From NCBI GenBank assembly GCA_016700175.1, contig CP065003.1:124001-188000 (forward strand): a stretch of DNA of 64,000 bases, read 5' to 3'. This document shows positions 8,531-18,000 of the stretch, one piece after another (the first letter of the stretch is position 1; each line of letters begins with the position of its first letter). The notes beneath the pieces were generated by a model. The model worked only from the letters and a program-made list of their open reading frames with translations. It ran no database searches and had not been told where the DNA came from. This DNA comes from Acidobacteriota bacterium. GTDB lineage: Bacteria; Acidobacteriota; Blastocatellia; Pyrinomonadales; Pyrinomonadaceae. The position numbers and the translations under genes were made by a program.

Positions 8531-10558
8531 TTATTGATCTTGTGCCTCGGCCTTGGGATCCGGATCCTGAGCCGGCGCCTCTTCACTAGTCGCGGGTCCG
8601 GTTGCCTGCAGCTTGCCGAGGATCCTTACTCCTTCATCTGAAACGTCGCCGAGCATTCTTCCCGACGTGTCAGTGACCATCACGTTCGATACCTCGGTCT
8701 TCGACGGATACTTCCTTAGGTCCTCCAGGTTCTGCCTTTGCTCGTCCTCACTTAGGAGCGTCCAGGAATCCTTGGCAGTGACCATTATTAATCCGCCTTT
8801 CTTGAAGCCCTGCGATAGGTGCTCACCCTGCGGCAGCTTACCGACATCGAGAATTTCCACGTCCTTGGCAACCGGGATGAACTGACTCATCTGCTGGTCG
8901 AAGAAGTAGATCGCGCCGCTGATCAGGCTGACGAGCAGCGTTGCCGCGACCAACCACCTGTTGGTAGGGCCCGAAACCGTCAAGGCAAACGGAGTGGCGC
9001 GCTTCTCGACGACTGGCTCTTCCGGAAGCTCGTGCCTCTCCTCCGCCACGGCCATTTCAAGATTTCGACGCGTGAACCTGGCGATTCCTCGTTTGAGCTT
9101 CAATCTGGACTCGAGAAGATGGTTCGAAACGATCAGCAGGCGGCTCTGTGACGAAGCCGAATTCTCCCGTATCAAGTAATCGAGTTGTTCGGAGAATTCC
9201 TCAGACCTGCGAAGGAGCCTGTGAAGCTCGTCCCTCAGCGACGACGACATCTCTCCTCTCGTATTGAGCTCGTTTTCACAGAGTTCCTCGATCCACATCA
9301 AGACGCCGAGGACATTTCGGCAAAGATGGTCGTTCGGGTCCTCGGGTCTTCCCAGGAAATCCTGAAGGTCTATGTCGGCAAGGGCTCCGAATCTCGCGGT
9401 GTGCTTTCTGATGGTCGAGACTGCGGGTTCCGGCTGAGAGAGGGCGAAAAAGAACGGCTCGAGACGCTTTTGGGCGGTTGGGATCGTTGTCTTCGAGGAC
9501 TGCGAAGGGGATGGGTCGCCGCTCTGTTCGCGCTCAGCGCTTTCGTCATCTTTTTCCTGCCCCCATTCGTTCTCGGGGCCTTCGCAAACCAGGGCCAGGA
9601 TATCCTCGACGCTTGCGCTCCCGTCCTCTCCGGAATCGGAGGCTTCCGCACTCTTGAGCCTGAGGTCAGACAGGATCTCGGAGATTACCACTTCGGCTCC
9701 GGGTGAAGCGTCGTAAAAGGCTCCGGCGAGATCGACCCCTTCGCCTACCTTCTCGGTAGCTTTGCTGTTTGCGTTCGTGAGAACCAGATTGAAGGCGTTT
9801 CCGACAGTGATGTTGCATTCTACGGCCGCCGCCGCAACGGCGGGATGCGAATACAAAGAGCCAAGTTTCCGCTTGAAGGCACGGAGTCTGTCGAACAGGT
9901 CGCTCCCAAAGAGCTCCTGGTAGTCGGCAAGTGCCTGCGCCTCTCGCTGGAAGTCGTCGAGCTTTGCGGCCACAAGCGAAGCATGATTCGGCTCCTTCTT
10001 TTTAGGCTTGTAAAGGTCCCAGCCGTCGAAGAGCGCCTCGATCTGATCCACAAGGTCCTCCCTTTCGATCAGCATTTCTCTGAACGGAGGCTCGTGGGTC
10101 TTCGAGAACAGCCTCGTGATCGCAAGGTCGAACTTGCTCTGGGTCGAAGGTGACGCGGGCAAATCCCTGTAGAATCGCGTTAGCGCCGAATATACCACCG
10201 GATTGATCGCACGGCCGGGCTCGTCGCAGAACTGGCGAAGGTGGTACGCGTGGATCATTGAATCGCGCTGTTCAAGCGTTTGGAGCCAGGCCGCGATCCC
10301 GGTCCGTATATCGTTGACGATGCGGTTGAACTTCTCTGTCGGAAGCTCTTCAGAAAGATTCTCGAGAAAACGCAAGTTAGCTCGTATCCGGGAAGGATCG
10401 AAATTCTGTTCCGCGTCCTGCAGGTATCGCCTTTCTACGGCGATGAGGAAGTTGTCGACCATCTGAAGGTCCATTACCTCATCGCTTAGAAAAACTGAGG
10501 CCTGCTGAATTTCCAGCGGCTCGACAAGTTCGATTTCGTCGATCAGCATTGAGGGCAT
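8531..10558 (-). CDS. Hypothetical one-TM protein with long cytoplasmic helical region
   Basis: 675 residues, no family recognised. The first 300 residues look helical and globular. About 310-370 is an acidic, Ser/Glu-rich linker, followed by a second helical block. A single transmembrane helix lies at about 545-565 ('WLVAATLLVSLISGAIYFF'). A periplasmic C-terminal domain of roughly 80 residues carries repeated K/D/E patches and ends in an acidic Pro/Ala tail. There is no signal peptide, so topology is N-in, C-out. GGAG nine bases before the ATG at 10558 supports the start. It ends 28 bases from the glycosyltransferase stop on the other strand. A scaffold or signalling role is possible, but nothing in the sequence proves it. 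Confidence 0.72.
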   Translation of the reverse strand: MPSMLIDEIELVEPLEIQQASVFLSDEVMDLQMVDNFLIAVERRYLQDAEQNFDPSRIRANLRFLENLSEELPTEKFNRIVNDIRTGIAAWLQTLEQRDSMIHAYHLRQFCDEPGRAINPVVYSALTRFYRDLPASPSTQSKFDLAITRLFSKTHEPPFREMLIEREDLVDQIEALFDGWDLYKPKKKEPNHASLVAAKLDDFQREAQALADYQELFGSDLFDRLRAFKRKLGSLYSHPAVAAAAVECNITVGNAFNLVLTNANSKATEKVGEGVDLAGAFYDASPGAEVVISEILSDLRLKSAEASDSGEDGSASVEDILALVCEGPENEWGQEKDDESAEREQSGDPSPSQSSKTTIPTAQKRLEPFFFALSQPEPAVSTIRKHTARFGALADIDLQDFLGRPEDPNDHLCRNVLGVLMWIEELCENELNTRGEMSSSLRDELHRLLRRSEEFSEQLDYLIRENSASSQSRLLIVSNHLLESRLKLKRGIARFTRRNLEMAVAEERHELPEEPVVEKRATPFALTVSGPTNRWLVAATLLVSLISGAIYFFDQQMSQFIPVAKDVEILDVGKLPQGEHLSQGFKKGGLIMVTAKDSWTLLSEDEQRQNLEDLRKYPSKTEVSNVMVTDTSGRMLGDVSDEGVRILGKLQATGPATSEEAPAQDPDPKAEAQDQ

Positions 10559-10634
10559 AAGTGTTGGCTCCGGTTTGCAGTGTGTGTGAGGCCCGGGGGG
10601 GATAGGTACTTCGGAAAGCGATCGGGGAAGGTCT

Positions 10635-11054
10635 TCAATCGACCAGCGTTTCTATGCTTCCATCCTGTTCCAGTATGAAGGCGGATATCACGCGTCTATC
10701 CTTGAACCGTACCGCGAGGATCTGAAACTGGTTCTGGATCATGCCCGGGGAACTCGGAAAGATGTAGTAAGTGTAGTTTCCGCGTATGAGGGTCGAACCC
10801 GTCATTGTGCCGAGTTTCTTGCCTGCGTAGTTATTAAGTTCGACAAGACTTGCGTAACGTCCGTTGTGGGTATAGAAACCGGTCTGGTTTATGTGAAGCG
10901 TATGCAGAGTCCCTATCGCAGATGCCTTCTCGGCCGCATCCCGGGACTTCAGCAGGGACGGGATCGCGATCGTCGCCAGAAGGCCCACGATCACGACGAT
11001 CAACAGGAGCTCGATAAGACTGAACCCACTCTCGCCTCGGCGTTTGTTCTTCAT
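10635..11054 (-). CDS. Type IV pilin/pseudopilin-like protein
   Basis: 139-residue prepilin. The start is ATG at 11054, preceded by AAAGG at good spacing; a longer open frame to 11246 lacks these. The type III leader is short and basic, with the prepilin peptidase site G/FSLIE (Glu at +5), then the hydrophobic helix with 'LLIVVIVGLLATIAIPSLL'. The C-terminal part is small and beta-rich, in the range of minor pilins and GspG-type pseudopilins. No assembly genes lie nearby, so it is an orphan pilin locus working with machinery encoded elsewhere. Confidence 0.86.
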   Translation of the reverse strand: MKNKRRGESGFSLIELLLIVVIVGLLATIAIPSLLKSRDAAEKASAIGTLHTLHINQTGFYTHNGRYASLVELNNYAGKKLGTMTGSTLIRGNYTYYIFPSSPGMIQNQFQILAVRFKDRRVISAFILEQDGSIETLVD

Positions 11055-11358
11055 ACGATCAACCTTTAGGGAAACGTAAGGCACTCTCGCGGCGCTCCCG
11101 GCTGGGATCAACCGACAAAATTTGTCAGCAGTAGCCGGCCCTCGATTCGCAATAATTGTCATCAAAGGATGCCCGGAATGCTCAGGGGCTTGATTTTCGG
11201 GGAGTTCCAGTGGGGGCGAGCGGAACACCAACCTTTCAGCGGGCAACGTCTATGCCAGCGAGTTCCGAACCTTCTTCCCAACTTGTCACGAATGTTCATT
11301 TTCATTAACCTTGCTGTTTGACGTTTGGTTCGATTGCCCTAATCTGGAGAAATTAGAT

Positions 11359-12107
11359 TTGAGCTTGCTCTTGGAAGGAAAACGCGCCTTTGTTTCCGGA
11401 GGCACCCGAGGAATCGGCGCCGCATTGTGCAAGGTCTTCGCCCGCGAGGGCGCGGATGTCGCATTCAACTACAACTCGCGTGACGATCTGGCAGAAGAAG
11501 TCCGCGGCGAGATCGAGTCATACGGAGTTCGGAGCAGAGCGTTTCGCGTATCTGTCACCGACCGGATCGAGCTCAAAAGATCGCGAGAGAACTCTCCGGC
11601 GACTGGAGTGGTATCGATATACTCGTCAACAACGCCGCAGTCAACAAGGCCGACAACTTCGCGACGACGACCGACCGGTCCTGGGATTGGGTGATCGACA
11701 CAAACGTGAACAGTTTGTTCGCTGTTACCAAGCCCTTCTACAAACGGATGATCCGGCAACGGAAGGGCGTGATCCTCAACATCACCTCGATCGGCGCGAT
11801 CTCCGCATTGCCCACTTCGGTACATTATGCGACCTCCAAGGCGGCGATGATAGGATTCACGAAGTGCTTGAGCAGGGAAGCTGCGAATTTTGGGATCACT
11901 GTGAATGCGATCGCGGCAGGGATCTTCGATACCGACCTCGGCAATATGCTTCCGGAGAAACTCCTGAAAGCGCACGAGAACTGGGTGTCTCTAAAGCGGC
12001 TGGGTCAGCCGGAAGAACTTGCCGAATTTGCGGCTTTCATGTGCAGCGACCGAAACTCTTATATGAACGGAGAGATAATCACCATCGACGGAGGCGTCGT
12101 CACCTGA
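11359..12107 (+). CDS. Short-chain dehydrogenase/reductase, FabG-like, with one-base deletion
   Basis: NAD(P)-dependent SDR of the 3-oxoacyl-ACP reductase type. The best start is TTG at 11359, with GGAGA eight bases upstream. The first part has the cofactor loop 'SGGTRGIGAAL'. The frame breaks near 11575-11578, where restoring one A in an A run gives continuous sequence through 'LVNNAA', the catalytic serine region and Y-x3-K ('YATSKAA'), ending at 12107. The repaired length is 249 residues, typical of FabG. All catalytic residues are present, so sequencing error is more likely than decay. No fatty-acid synthesis genes adjoin, so the true substrate is open. Confidence 0.85.
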
Positions 12108-12137
12108 GTCCTGGATCAAAAGCAGTGAGGTTGAACG

Positions 12138-12180
12138 GAAGGGCCGGCCGGAACGCAAGTTCTGCCGGCTCTTCATTTGC
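12138..12180 (+). terminator. Hairpin after the SDR gene
   Basis: GC-rich arms at 12138-12148 and 12164-12174 pair with one or two mismatches and are followed by TTCATTT. This is a probable rho-independent terminator for the SDR. Confidence 0.5.
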
Positions 12181-12268
12181 ACACGGGGCGGAGGCGGAGG
12201 CCGGGCCGTCGACAAACCCAATTGAAATTGAAAGTCATTACTAACATATTGAAAATAAAAGACTTAGA

Positions 12269-12297
12269 TTGACAACAAAGGGCAGTGTTTGATATCT
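12269..12297 (+). promoter_or_regulatory. Sigma-70-like promoter of the ferritin-like gene
   Basis: TTGACA at 12269-12274 and ATATCT at 12292-12297 are separated by 17 bases and lie 37 bases before the start codon. Confidence 0.5.
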
Positions 12298-12333
12298 TCA
12301 GAACATTCGATGTGATCATCGGGAGTAATGAAT

Positions 12334-12795
12334 ATGTCCTCAAATGAACTGATAGAACAGCTGAACAAAGCGATGAGCCTGGAACTGTCGGGAGTGATCC
12401 AGTACTCCCAGCACAGCTATCTTGTTTCCGGCACGGATAGGGAAGTTTATAAGGAGTTCTTCCGCGACCAGGCGGAAGAGGCCCAAAAGCATGCAGAATT
12501 CCTGGGTGATAAAATAGTCGCCCTCGGAGGCGTACCGACTGTCGAGCCTGCGATGATCCGCCAGTCGGTGGACCTGAGTGAAATGCTGAAGCAGGACCTT
12601 GAACTTGAGCGTGAGGCCATGGCCGCTTATATGAGTGCGTGGGAAGCATGCGGCGAAACCGACCTGCCGACCAAATTCTGGCTCGAGGGTCAGATCGCGG
12701 ACGAGCAGATCCACATCGAGGAACTGGAAAAGCTCACTTCGGACCGTGTGGCGGTGATAAGCACCGACAAGATCGTCTTGAAGGAAGTCAGCTAG
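12334..12795 (+). CDS. Ferritin-like diiron protein (bacterioferritin/Dps-like)
   Basis: 153-residue four-helix protein, probably for iron storage or peroxide detoxification. The start at 12334 is chosen because GGAG lies eight bases upstream; the ATG at 12328 is only two bases from it. Metal-ligand candidates are E17 in helix 1, the glutamates and histidine of 'EEAQKHAEF' in helix 2, a glutamate in 'LELEREAM' in helix 3, and the E-x-x-H of 'DEQIHIEEL' in helix 4. The helix-2 motif has one extra residue between Glu and His compared with classic bacterioferritin. The single-gene unit has its own promoter and terminator. Confidence 0.85.
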   Translation: MSSNELIEQLNKAMSLELSGVIQYSQHSYLVSGTDREVYKEFFRDQAEEAQKHAEFLGDKIVALGGVPTVEPAMIRQSVDLSEMLKQDLELEREAMAAYMSAWEACGETDLPTKFWLEGQIADEQIHIEELEKLTSDRVAVISTDKIVLKEVS

Positions 12796-12818
12796 GGAAT
12801 TGCGGAGACATTAAAAAG

Positions 12819-12856
12819 ACGGGAAGCGATGGATCGTCGCTTCCCGTTTCAGTTTT
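12819..12856 (+). terminator. Rho-independent terminator of the ferritin-like gene
   Basis: Perfect 11-bp stem (12819-12829 with 12837-12847), 7-base loop, followed by TTCAGTTTT. Confidence 0.85.
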
Positions 12857-12874
12857 CGGCATTGAGGAGAGTGA

Positions 12875-13144
12875 TCAGGAAATTTTCGGAAAGGAAATAA
12901 CCGTTCCGGAACCCTGATCCGCGAGAGACTTGGTAGAGTATATCCGCTTGCGAGCAGCCGTCAAAGCTCTTTGGAGGTCGTCCACAAGCCCTTCATCGAT
13001 GCGAAGTGTCTTCTGACAGGACCATCCGAGGCCTTCTACCCACGTGGAAAGCCGTATGACCGCGCCTCCTTCTTCAACGGAAACTTCGACCTTCTGGTCA
13101 TCGCCTATCATTGGCGCGAACTGTTTGGCTGATTGCGACTGCAT
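12875..13144 (-). CDS. Small hypothetical protein
   Basis: 89 residues, no signal peptide or membrane segment, family not recognised. The middle has an alternating beta pattern ('VEVSVEEGGAVIRLSTW') followed by a basic helix ('LQRALTAARKRIY'). Codon use resembles the neighbouring genes. The start at 13144 has only a weak ribosome site; M12 is an alternative. It is convergent with the ferritin-like gene and separated from it by that gene's terminator. Confidence 0.6.
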   Translation of the reverse strand: MQSQSAKQFAPMIGDDQKVEVSVEEGGAVIRLSTWVEGLGWSCQKTLRIDEGLVDDLQRALTAARKRIYSTKSLADQGSGTVISFPKIS

Positions 13145-13260
13145 TTTCAGTAATGTGTCAGATAATGAAATTCAATTTCAAGATGGATTATGTTCCAGCC
13201 GCGCGATCGTGTCAAGGCGGCAATGATCCCGGTTCCGTTCAGATAGACGTGCCGGACCTG

Positions 13261-13294
13261 AAAAAGGGGACAACGGAACAGGTGTTCCCCTTTT
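13261..13294 (-). terminator. Terminator of the DUF2911 gene
   Basis: Near-perfect hairpin with AAAAGGGGA and TCCCCTTTT arms just beyond the stop of the minus-strand gene at 13316. On the minus strand the right arm ends in a T run. Confidence 0.7.
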
Positions 13295-13315
13295 CATTCA
13301 GCTGTCCGGAGACGT

Positions 13316-14197
13316 TCATTCCTCTGCCTTCCAGGCGATGATCAGCCGCTCCAGAAATTCAAGACTGTTCGGGTTGACGCCCGACGCTCTCCCGACTTCC
13401 AACGCTCTTTCCCCGGCTACAATAGCGTCCTGTTTTCGTCCCAGTTCTCCAAGGAGCCTGGACTTCGCGAAAAGAGCGCCATACGTCTCGATCTGCAGCA
13501 ATGAGGAATCAAGCCAAAGGATGGCTTCTTCGTAACTAGACGTGATGGCGTTGGAAAGCACGTAATTCGCCGCATTTACAGGGGCGTTGACTATCTCGCG
13601 GCGGGTAAGGCTCAGAACCCTTGCGTTGACATCTCCGAGGTCGATGGTGAACGGGACCCGCGTTTTTCCCCATGCAAGGACGATCTTCGCCGATGTATCA
13701 GTGACATCTCCAACAAAGTAAGTGAGGGTCTCTTCGGGAACCTCGGAAGCGACGGGCGTGACCTCAAGACGTACTGCATCAAGGGTCTCGTCGTACTGAG
13801 TGCCCCATTGCTCCCAGCTTTTGTTGAAGATAACGGTCCAGGACGACTCGCTGGGTATCAGATAGAAACTGTACTTTCCTTTCGGAAGGTCCTTGCCGTT
13901 CACTTTCACGTCGTTTGAGAATTCGAAGACAGTGGCTTCATTTGCGCCCGCACGCCATACGCGGCCGTACGGAACTATCGAGTCTTCGGCTCCGAAAGCT
14001 TTTCTGTTCCTCAGGTTGGGCCTGTGGTACACGATCCTGAGCTGGGTGTCTCCAATCGTCTGTTCGATGGCCTGGCGCTGGCTGGCCCTCGGGTAGTTCA
14101 CCTGTGCGAACGCTTCCAAGGCAGTGAACAAGATGATCGTGGCGATGACCGCAAGCAGGCTCGCCCTCGGTATCACGAGCTTTGAGAACAGAAACAT
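13316..14197 (-). CDS. DUF2911 secreted protein
   Basis: 293 residues starting at ATG 14197, with a strong GGAGGGG site upstream. It has an N-terminal signal peptide (residues 1 to about 32, ending AFAQ). The DUF2911 domain follows: 'YHRPNLRNRKAFG', then 'VPYGRVWRAGANEATVFEF' and 'LPKGKYSFYLIP', a signature set found in Bacteroidota and Acidobacteriota. The last 80 residues form TPR-like helices. Export to the periplasm is expected. The biochemical function of the family is unknown to me. Confidence 0.85.
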   Translation of the reverse strand: MFLFSKLVIPRASLLAVIATIILFTALEAFAQVNYPRASQRQAIEQTIGDTQLRIVYHRPNLRNRKAFGAEDSIVPYGRVWRAGANEATVFEFSNDVKVNGKDLPKGKYSFYLIPSESSWTVIFNKSWEQWGTQYDETLDAVRLEVTPVASEVPEETLTYFVGDVTDTSAKIVLAWGKTRVPFTIDLGDVNARVLSLTRREIVNAPVNAANYVLSNAITSSYEEAILWLDSSLLQIETYGALFAKSRLLGELGRKQDAIVAGERALEVGRASGVNPNSLEFLERLIIAWKAEE

Positions 14198-14336
14198 GTT
14201 TCTTCCCCTCCCGGTTGAAATTATCGTTACTTGAAGTCTAGGAAGTGGGAGGGCACCGTGCAAACCGCCGCACGCCTGAAGTCAGGTGCGATACAAACAC
14301 GGTACATGATCAAGATATGCGTGTGGACTGGATAAT

Positions 14337-14413
<77 letters not shown>

Positions 14414-14524
14414 TTTTTCTGAACAGGCAAGGATCGCGGCAAGAGAAAAGACTACAAAAAGCCCATACGATGTGCAAGGGAACGGATGCGGTCCGTGTTG
14501 TTTGTTCAACAATGTAAAAAAGCA

Positions 14525-14554
14525 TTGACGTATGTTGTAACGAAACGGTAGGAT
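14525..14554 (+). promoter_or_regulatory. Sigma-70-like promoter of the secreted repeat protein
   Basis: TTGACG (14525-14530) and TAGGAT (14549-14554) with 18-base spacing, about 110 bases before the start codon at 14663. Confidence 0.5.
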
Positions 14555-14662
14555 ATCAATAGCCGTTCTGCGGCCAAACCGTTTTCAATCCCGTTATGCC
14601 GACCGGCAGATCCACAAAACGGATTCAAAATCCCCAGGTTCAATTCGTAAAAGGAGAATCTC

Positions 14663-15668
14663 GTGAGACTTCATCTATCATTCGTCAAATTCCTCGTTTT
14701 CGCACTTGCGTTCGGGCTGACCGCAACTTCGGCGGCCGTGTCTCAACAGCCAGACCTGAACAAGAAGATCGACTCCGCTGCGATCGTGGTACCCGCCGCC
14801 AGTATGGACCGGCCGCTTACGGTTGTCGGCGACAACGACCTGTACTGCGCGGGATTCGTGCAGAATTCTCCTATCGCCACGAACACCGAGATAGTGGGAG
14901 CGGAAAACGAAAAGGACCAACACATTTTCTTCCAGGGCGACCTGCTCTACATCAATTCGGGATCTTCGAGCGGTGTGAGCGAAGGCGATATGTTCTCCGT
15001 CGTAAGGCCGCGAGGCGAGGTCGATACGGACTGGACCCGGAAGGGCGACCTTGGTTTCTATGTCCAGGAAGTAGGTGCGGTTGAAGTCAAAAGGGTGATG
15101 CGGGATGTGTCCGTCGTCAGTGTCAAGACCTCGTGTTCGACGCTTCTTCTCGGCGATCTCCTGGTTCCAATACCTCAGCGCACAAGCCCCATGTTCGCTT
15201 ACAGGGGAGAGTTCGACAGGTTTTCCGCACCTTCGGGTAAAGCGTCCGGAATGATCTTCATGGCGCGCGACAATGCCGAGGTCCTCGGCCAGAACCAGAT
15301 CGTCTACGTCGACCTGGGAAGCGAGGACGGCGTAAGCGTGGGCGACGTTATGACCATCTTCAGGCCGCTCGGAACAGGGAACATTCACAGGAAGGTGCTG
15401 AAGGAGTCGATCGACAACAAGGAAGACGGTTACGAAAGTGATCGATATGAAGGCGGTCACTTCTCTAACCAGGGCTCCGCGGAAAAAGGGTTCAGAAGCC
15501 GGCGGGACGATCGTTACATCCGAGAATGCCAAATCGAGGCGGCCTTCGGACCTGCGGCGGATCGTGGGCGAGCTCATGGTTCTCAACGTGAAGGAGAGAA
15601 CCGCTACTGCGATCATTGTCCGGAACTCATCAGAGATCCATCCGGGCGACCGTGTCGAGGTCAAATAA
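14663..15668 (+). CDS. Secreted repeat protein of unknown function, with one extra base
   Basis: After a signal peptide (about residues 1-28) come two similar beta-rich modules with the pattern 'GDLLYINSGSSSGVSEGDMFSVVRP' and later 'QIVYVDLGSEDGVSVGDVMTIFRP', and a related C-terminal 'SEIHPGDRVEVK'. Each pairs a G-D turn with a short barrel-like segment. This resembles periplasmic or envelope repeat proteins common in Acidobacteriota; no function is known to me. The frame breaks at about 15472 in CAGGGCT. Removing one G joins 'GGHFSNQ' to 'APRKKGSEAGG' and carries the frame to the stop at 15668 (334 residues). AAAGGAG ahead of the ATG supports the start, and a strong terminator follows. Confidence 0.72.
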
Positions 15669-15690
15669 GAACAGACTCACGAAAATCCTT

Positions 15691-16382
15691 TCAGGCGGCC
15701 TTCCCGGCCGCCTTTTTCTTGCTTTCTTCGTAGAAGAACCGGAAATAGCCGTACATCGACCAGCAGGCGGTAAACACAGCGATCCAGAGGGAGCCTCGGC
15801 CCTAAGATAGCCGAAGACCTTCCAGTCGTTCGCGGTGAGTGAGAGATCGAACAGATTGCAGAATGCGGTCTGCACCTCCGCTACCTGCCAAAACGCGGAC
15901 GGAAGTTGCCATCCGGAAGTTTGAGACAGGGAGGCGGCGAGTTCGCGGCGGCCACCAGAAGCGCGACTATGGCGATGCACTGGAACCACATCTTGATCTT
16001 GCCGACGGCCTGAGCAGAGATCACGATCCCTTCTGTGGCCGCGACGGACCGTAGTCCGGTAACTACGAACTCGCGTCCCAGAATGATGACGACCGCCCAG
16101 GCAGGCGCAAGGTGTTTCTCGACAAGCACGATCAGCGCAGCTGAGACCAGCAGCTTGTCCGCGATCCGGATCCAGAAGCGCCCCGAACTTTGAGACCTGC
16201 TTCCGTCTCCTGGCGAGATGGCCGTCAAGGATATCCGTCAGTGTAGCGACAAGGAAAATGGCTATCGCGAGCGCGTAGCTCTGGATGCCGAACCACTTCT
16301 CTGAAAATGGCGTCAGCAGCACGACAACCAGGATCGGCACGAGAAAGATTCGGGCAAGGGTCAGGTAATTCGGTAGGTTCAC
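15691..16382 (-). CDS. pgsA: CDP-diacylglycerol-glycerol-3-phosphate phosphatidyltransferase, three frameshifts
   Basis: Makes phosphatidylglycerol phosphate in the inner membrane. The N-terminus 'MNLPNYLTLARIFLVP' and the CDP-alcohol phosphotransferase motif ('DILDGHLARRRKQVSKFGALLDP', D-G-x2-A-R-x8-G-x3-D) are diagnostic. The frame is broken three times: an extra G near 16167 right after 'ALLDP'; a missing base between about 15900 and 15960; and a missing C near 15805-15815. Repair gives a continuous 230-residue protein with the expected membrane helices, ending 'FTACWSMYGYFRFFYEES' and a basic tail at 15691. An essential gene with three indels and an intact motif argues for sequence error. 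Its last codons overlap the terminator of the opposing gene. Confidence 0.85.
15693..15720 (+). terminator. Terminator of the secreted repeat protein gene
   Basis: AGGCGGCC and GGCCGCCT arms (8 bp, perfect) with loop TTCCC and a T tract. It is built from the end of the convergent pgsA reading frame. Confidence 0.85.
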
Positions 16383-16463
16383 GTTTTAAACATTCGAAGT
16401 GACGATTGAGTAGCAGTTTAGAGTCGGTTCTTGAAGAGTGTCAAGAAAGCCCTGTTTGCAAAA

Positions 16464-16489
16464 GAAAGCGGGCCCTCGACGGGGCCCGC
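16464..16489 (-). terminator. Terminator of the DUF1800-DUF1501 operon
   Basis: Perfect 8-bp GCGGGCCC/GGGCCCGC stem, followed on the minus strand by TTTCTTTT, 22 bases after the DUF1501 stop. Confidence 0.85.
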
Positions 16490-16510
16490 GCGCAGTCGGT
16501 GATCGAATTC

Positions 16511-18000
16511 CTAAAGCATAAACCCGAGATCCGTCGATGAGAAACTTCCGATGTTCGGAAAGACCGTCTGAAGATCCTCCTCGGGGAGACCGAACCACCT
16601 GGCGAGCGTCGCCGCGTACTGTTCGACCGAAGCGGTTGGGATCCAGCGTCCGCGGGCGTTTGCCGAATTGTTCGTGGCATCGTCCGGCCCGTCGATCGCG
16701 AGGTTTGGGAAAGGAGTACCGTTCGAAGTGTTCACACCGTAGAAATCACCGCCGTCGACGGAATCACCGACGATGAACAGGTGGTTCGACCAGCCGTGGT
16801 CACTCCCGACGGATCCACCTGTGCCGGCCGGATTCATCGTTCGTCCGAAATCGGTCATCATGAAGGTGGTCACATCCGCCGATTTTCCCTGTACAACCAT
16901 TTCGTCGTAAAAAGCCCGGACTGCCTGGCTGACTTCGGCCAGATTGTTGGTCTGCGCTCCAAGCTGGTTGTTGTGAGTGTCGAAACCGCCGCGCTCTACG
17001 TAAAGATCTGTCGGTCGACGTTAAGGTCGGCCTGCTTTTTGATCAACCTCGCGACCTGCCGAAGTTGCCGTCCGATCGACGTGTTCGGGAAGGGCACGGT
17101 CACTTCCTGATAAGAAGCAAGCGCCGAGTTGGCGGCGATCGCGGAATCGGTGATCGCGCTTGCGGCATCGACGTAGTTGTTGTCCCTGTCGACCGCGCGC
17201 AGCTGGTTGAAGGCCTGAAGCCTCGCCTGCGAGATCTGGTCGTCGCCGAAGCCGATCGGATTGAGCACCTCGTTGAGAGGCGTTCCCGCATCCGCGATCG
17301 CGAGCGGTTGAGTCGATTGTCCCGACGTGTACAACTGTGAGCCGTTGATCGAAGTGATCATCGGAACAAGGCCGTTCGGATTGCTCGCCAGCGTCATTTC
17401 GTCGGAAACCCTGCCGCCCCATCCAGTAAAAGAGAACGTATCTGATCGGCCGGCATGGAACTGGTAAACCTGGTCCAGGTGCGAGAAAAGCTGATAAGGC
17501 TTGCTGACCGAGTTGTTCTGGTACTGCGCTTTCGTCATCGGGCTGACAAGTGTTCCGACATTCGTTGCGAATGCCAGCCTGCCCTGCGCCCAGAGCTCGT
17601 GAATCCCGTTGTTGCCTCCGGTGACCGGGCCGAACGCCGGATTGAGCCCGTAGGACAATCCTCCCATCCTGGGAACCGATATAGGAAGCAGTTGGTTCTG
17701 CGCGATGGCGAGGCCCTGAGGCGCTCTCGCTGCTGCGTAGACGGAATAGTTGCTGATCGTCGGGCTATTGTGATTCGGGACGATCATGTTATTTCCGTCG
17801 TTGCCGCCCCCCAGAAATACACAGACAAGCGCCTTGTAGCCTGTTCCGAGCGATCCCTTTTGGCGCCCGTTCCCGTCGACCTTCTGCGCGAGCGCGGTCA
17901 TAAGCCCAAAATGGTGGACCTGGGTTGCGAAAGCGGTCATGCCAAGGGCGCATCCGGCCGTCTTTATGAATTTCCGTCTGGATTCTTTCATCTGGTTCAC
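16511..18000 (-). CDS. DUF1501 exported protein, one-base deletion
   Basis: Sulfatase-like DUF1501 family. The N-terminus carries a Tat-like signal ('RRKFIKTAGCALGMTAFA'). 'ALVCVFLGGGNDGNNMIVPN' and 'MMTDFGRTMN...DHGWSNHLFIVG' are family signatures; the latter carries metal-site-like Asp and His residues. The frame breaks near 16998-17002. Adding one T to a TTT run joins 'VDRQIF' to 'YVERGGFDTHNNQ' and gives 496 residues. The ATG overlaps the stop of the upstream DUF1800 gene by four bases, so the two are translationally coupled. The pair is widespread in Planctomycetota, Acidobacteriota and Pseudomonadota; its function is not established. Confidence 0.88.

Noticed and set aside
11390..12244. 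284-codon plus-strand frame over the SDR
   Set aside because: It is an alternative frame of the frameshifted SDR; its product is Arg/Ser-rich with no SDR motif.
15471..15474. Programmed ribosomal frameshifting in the secreted repeat gene
   Set aside because: No slippery heptamer or following pseudoknot fits, and eight other nearby genes show similar single-base breaks.
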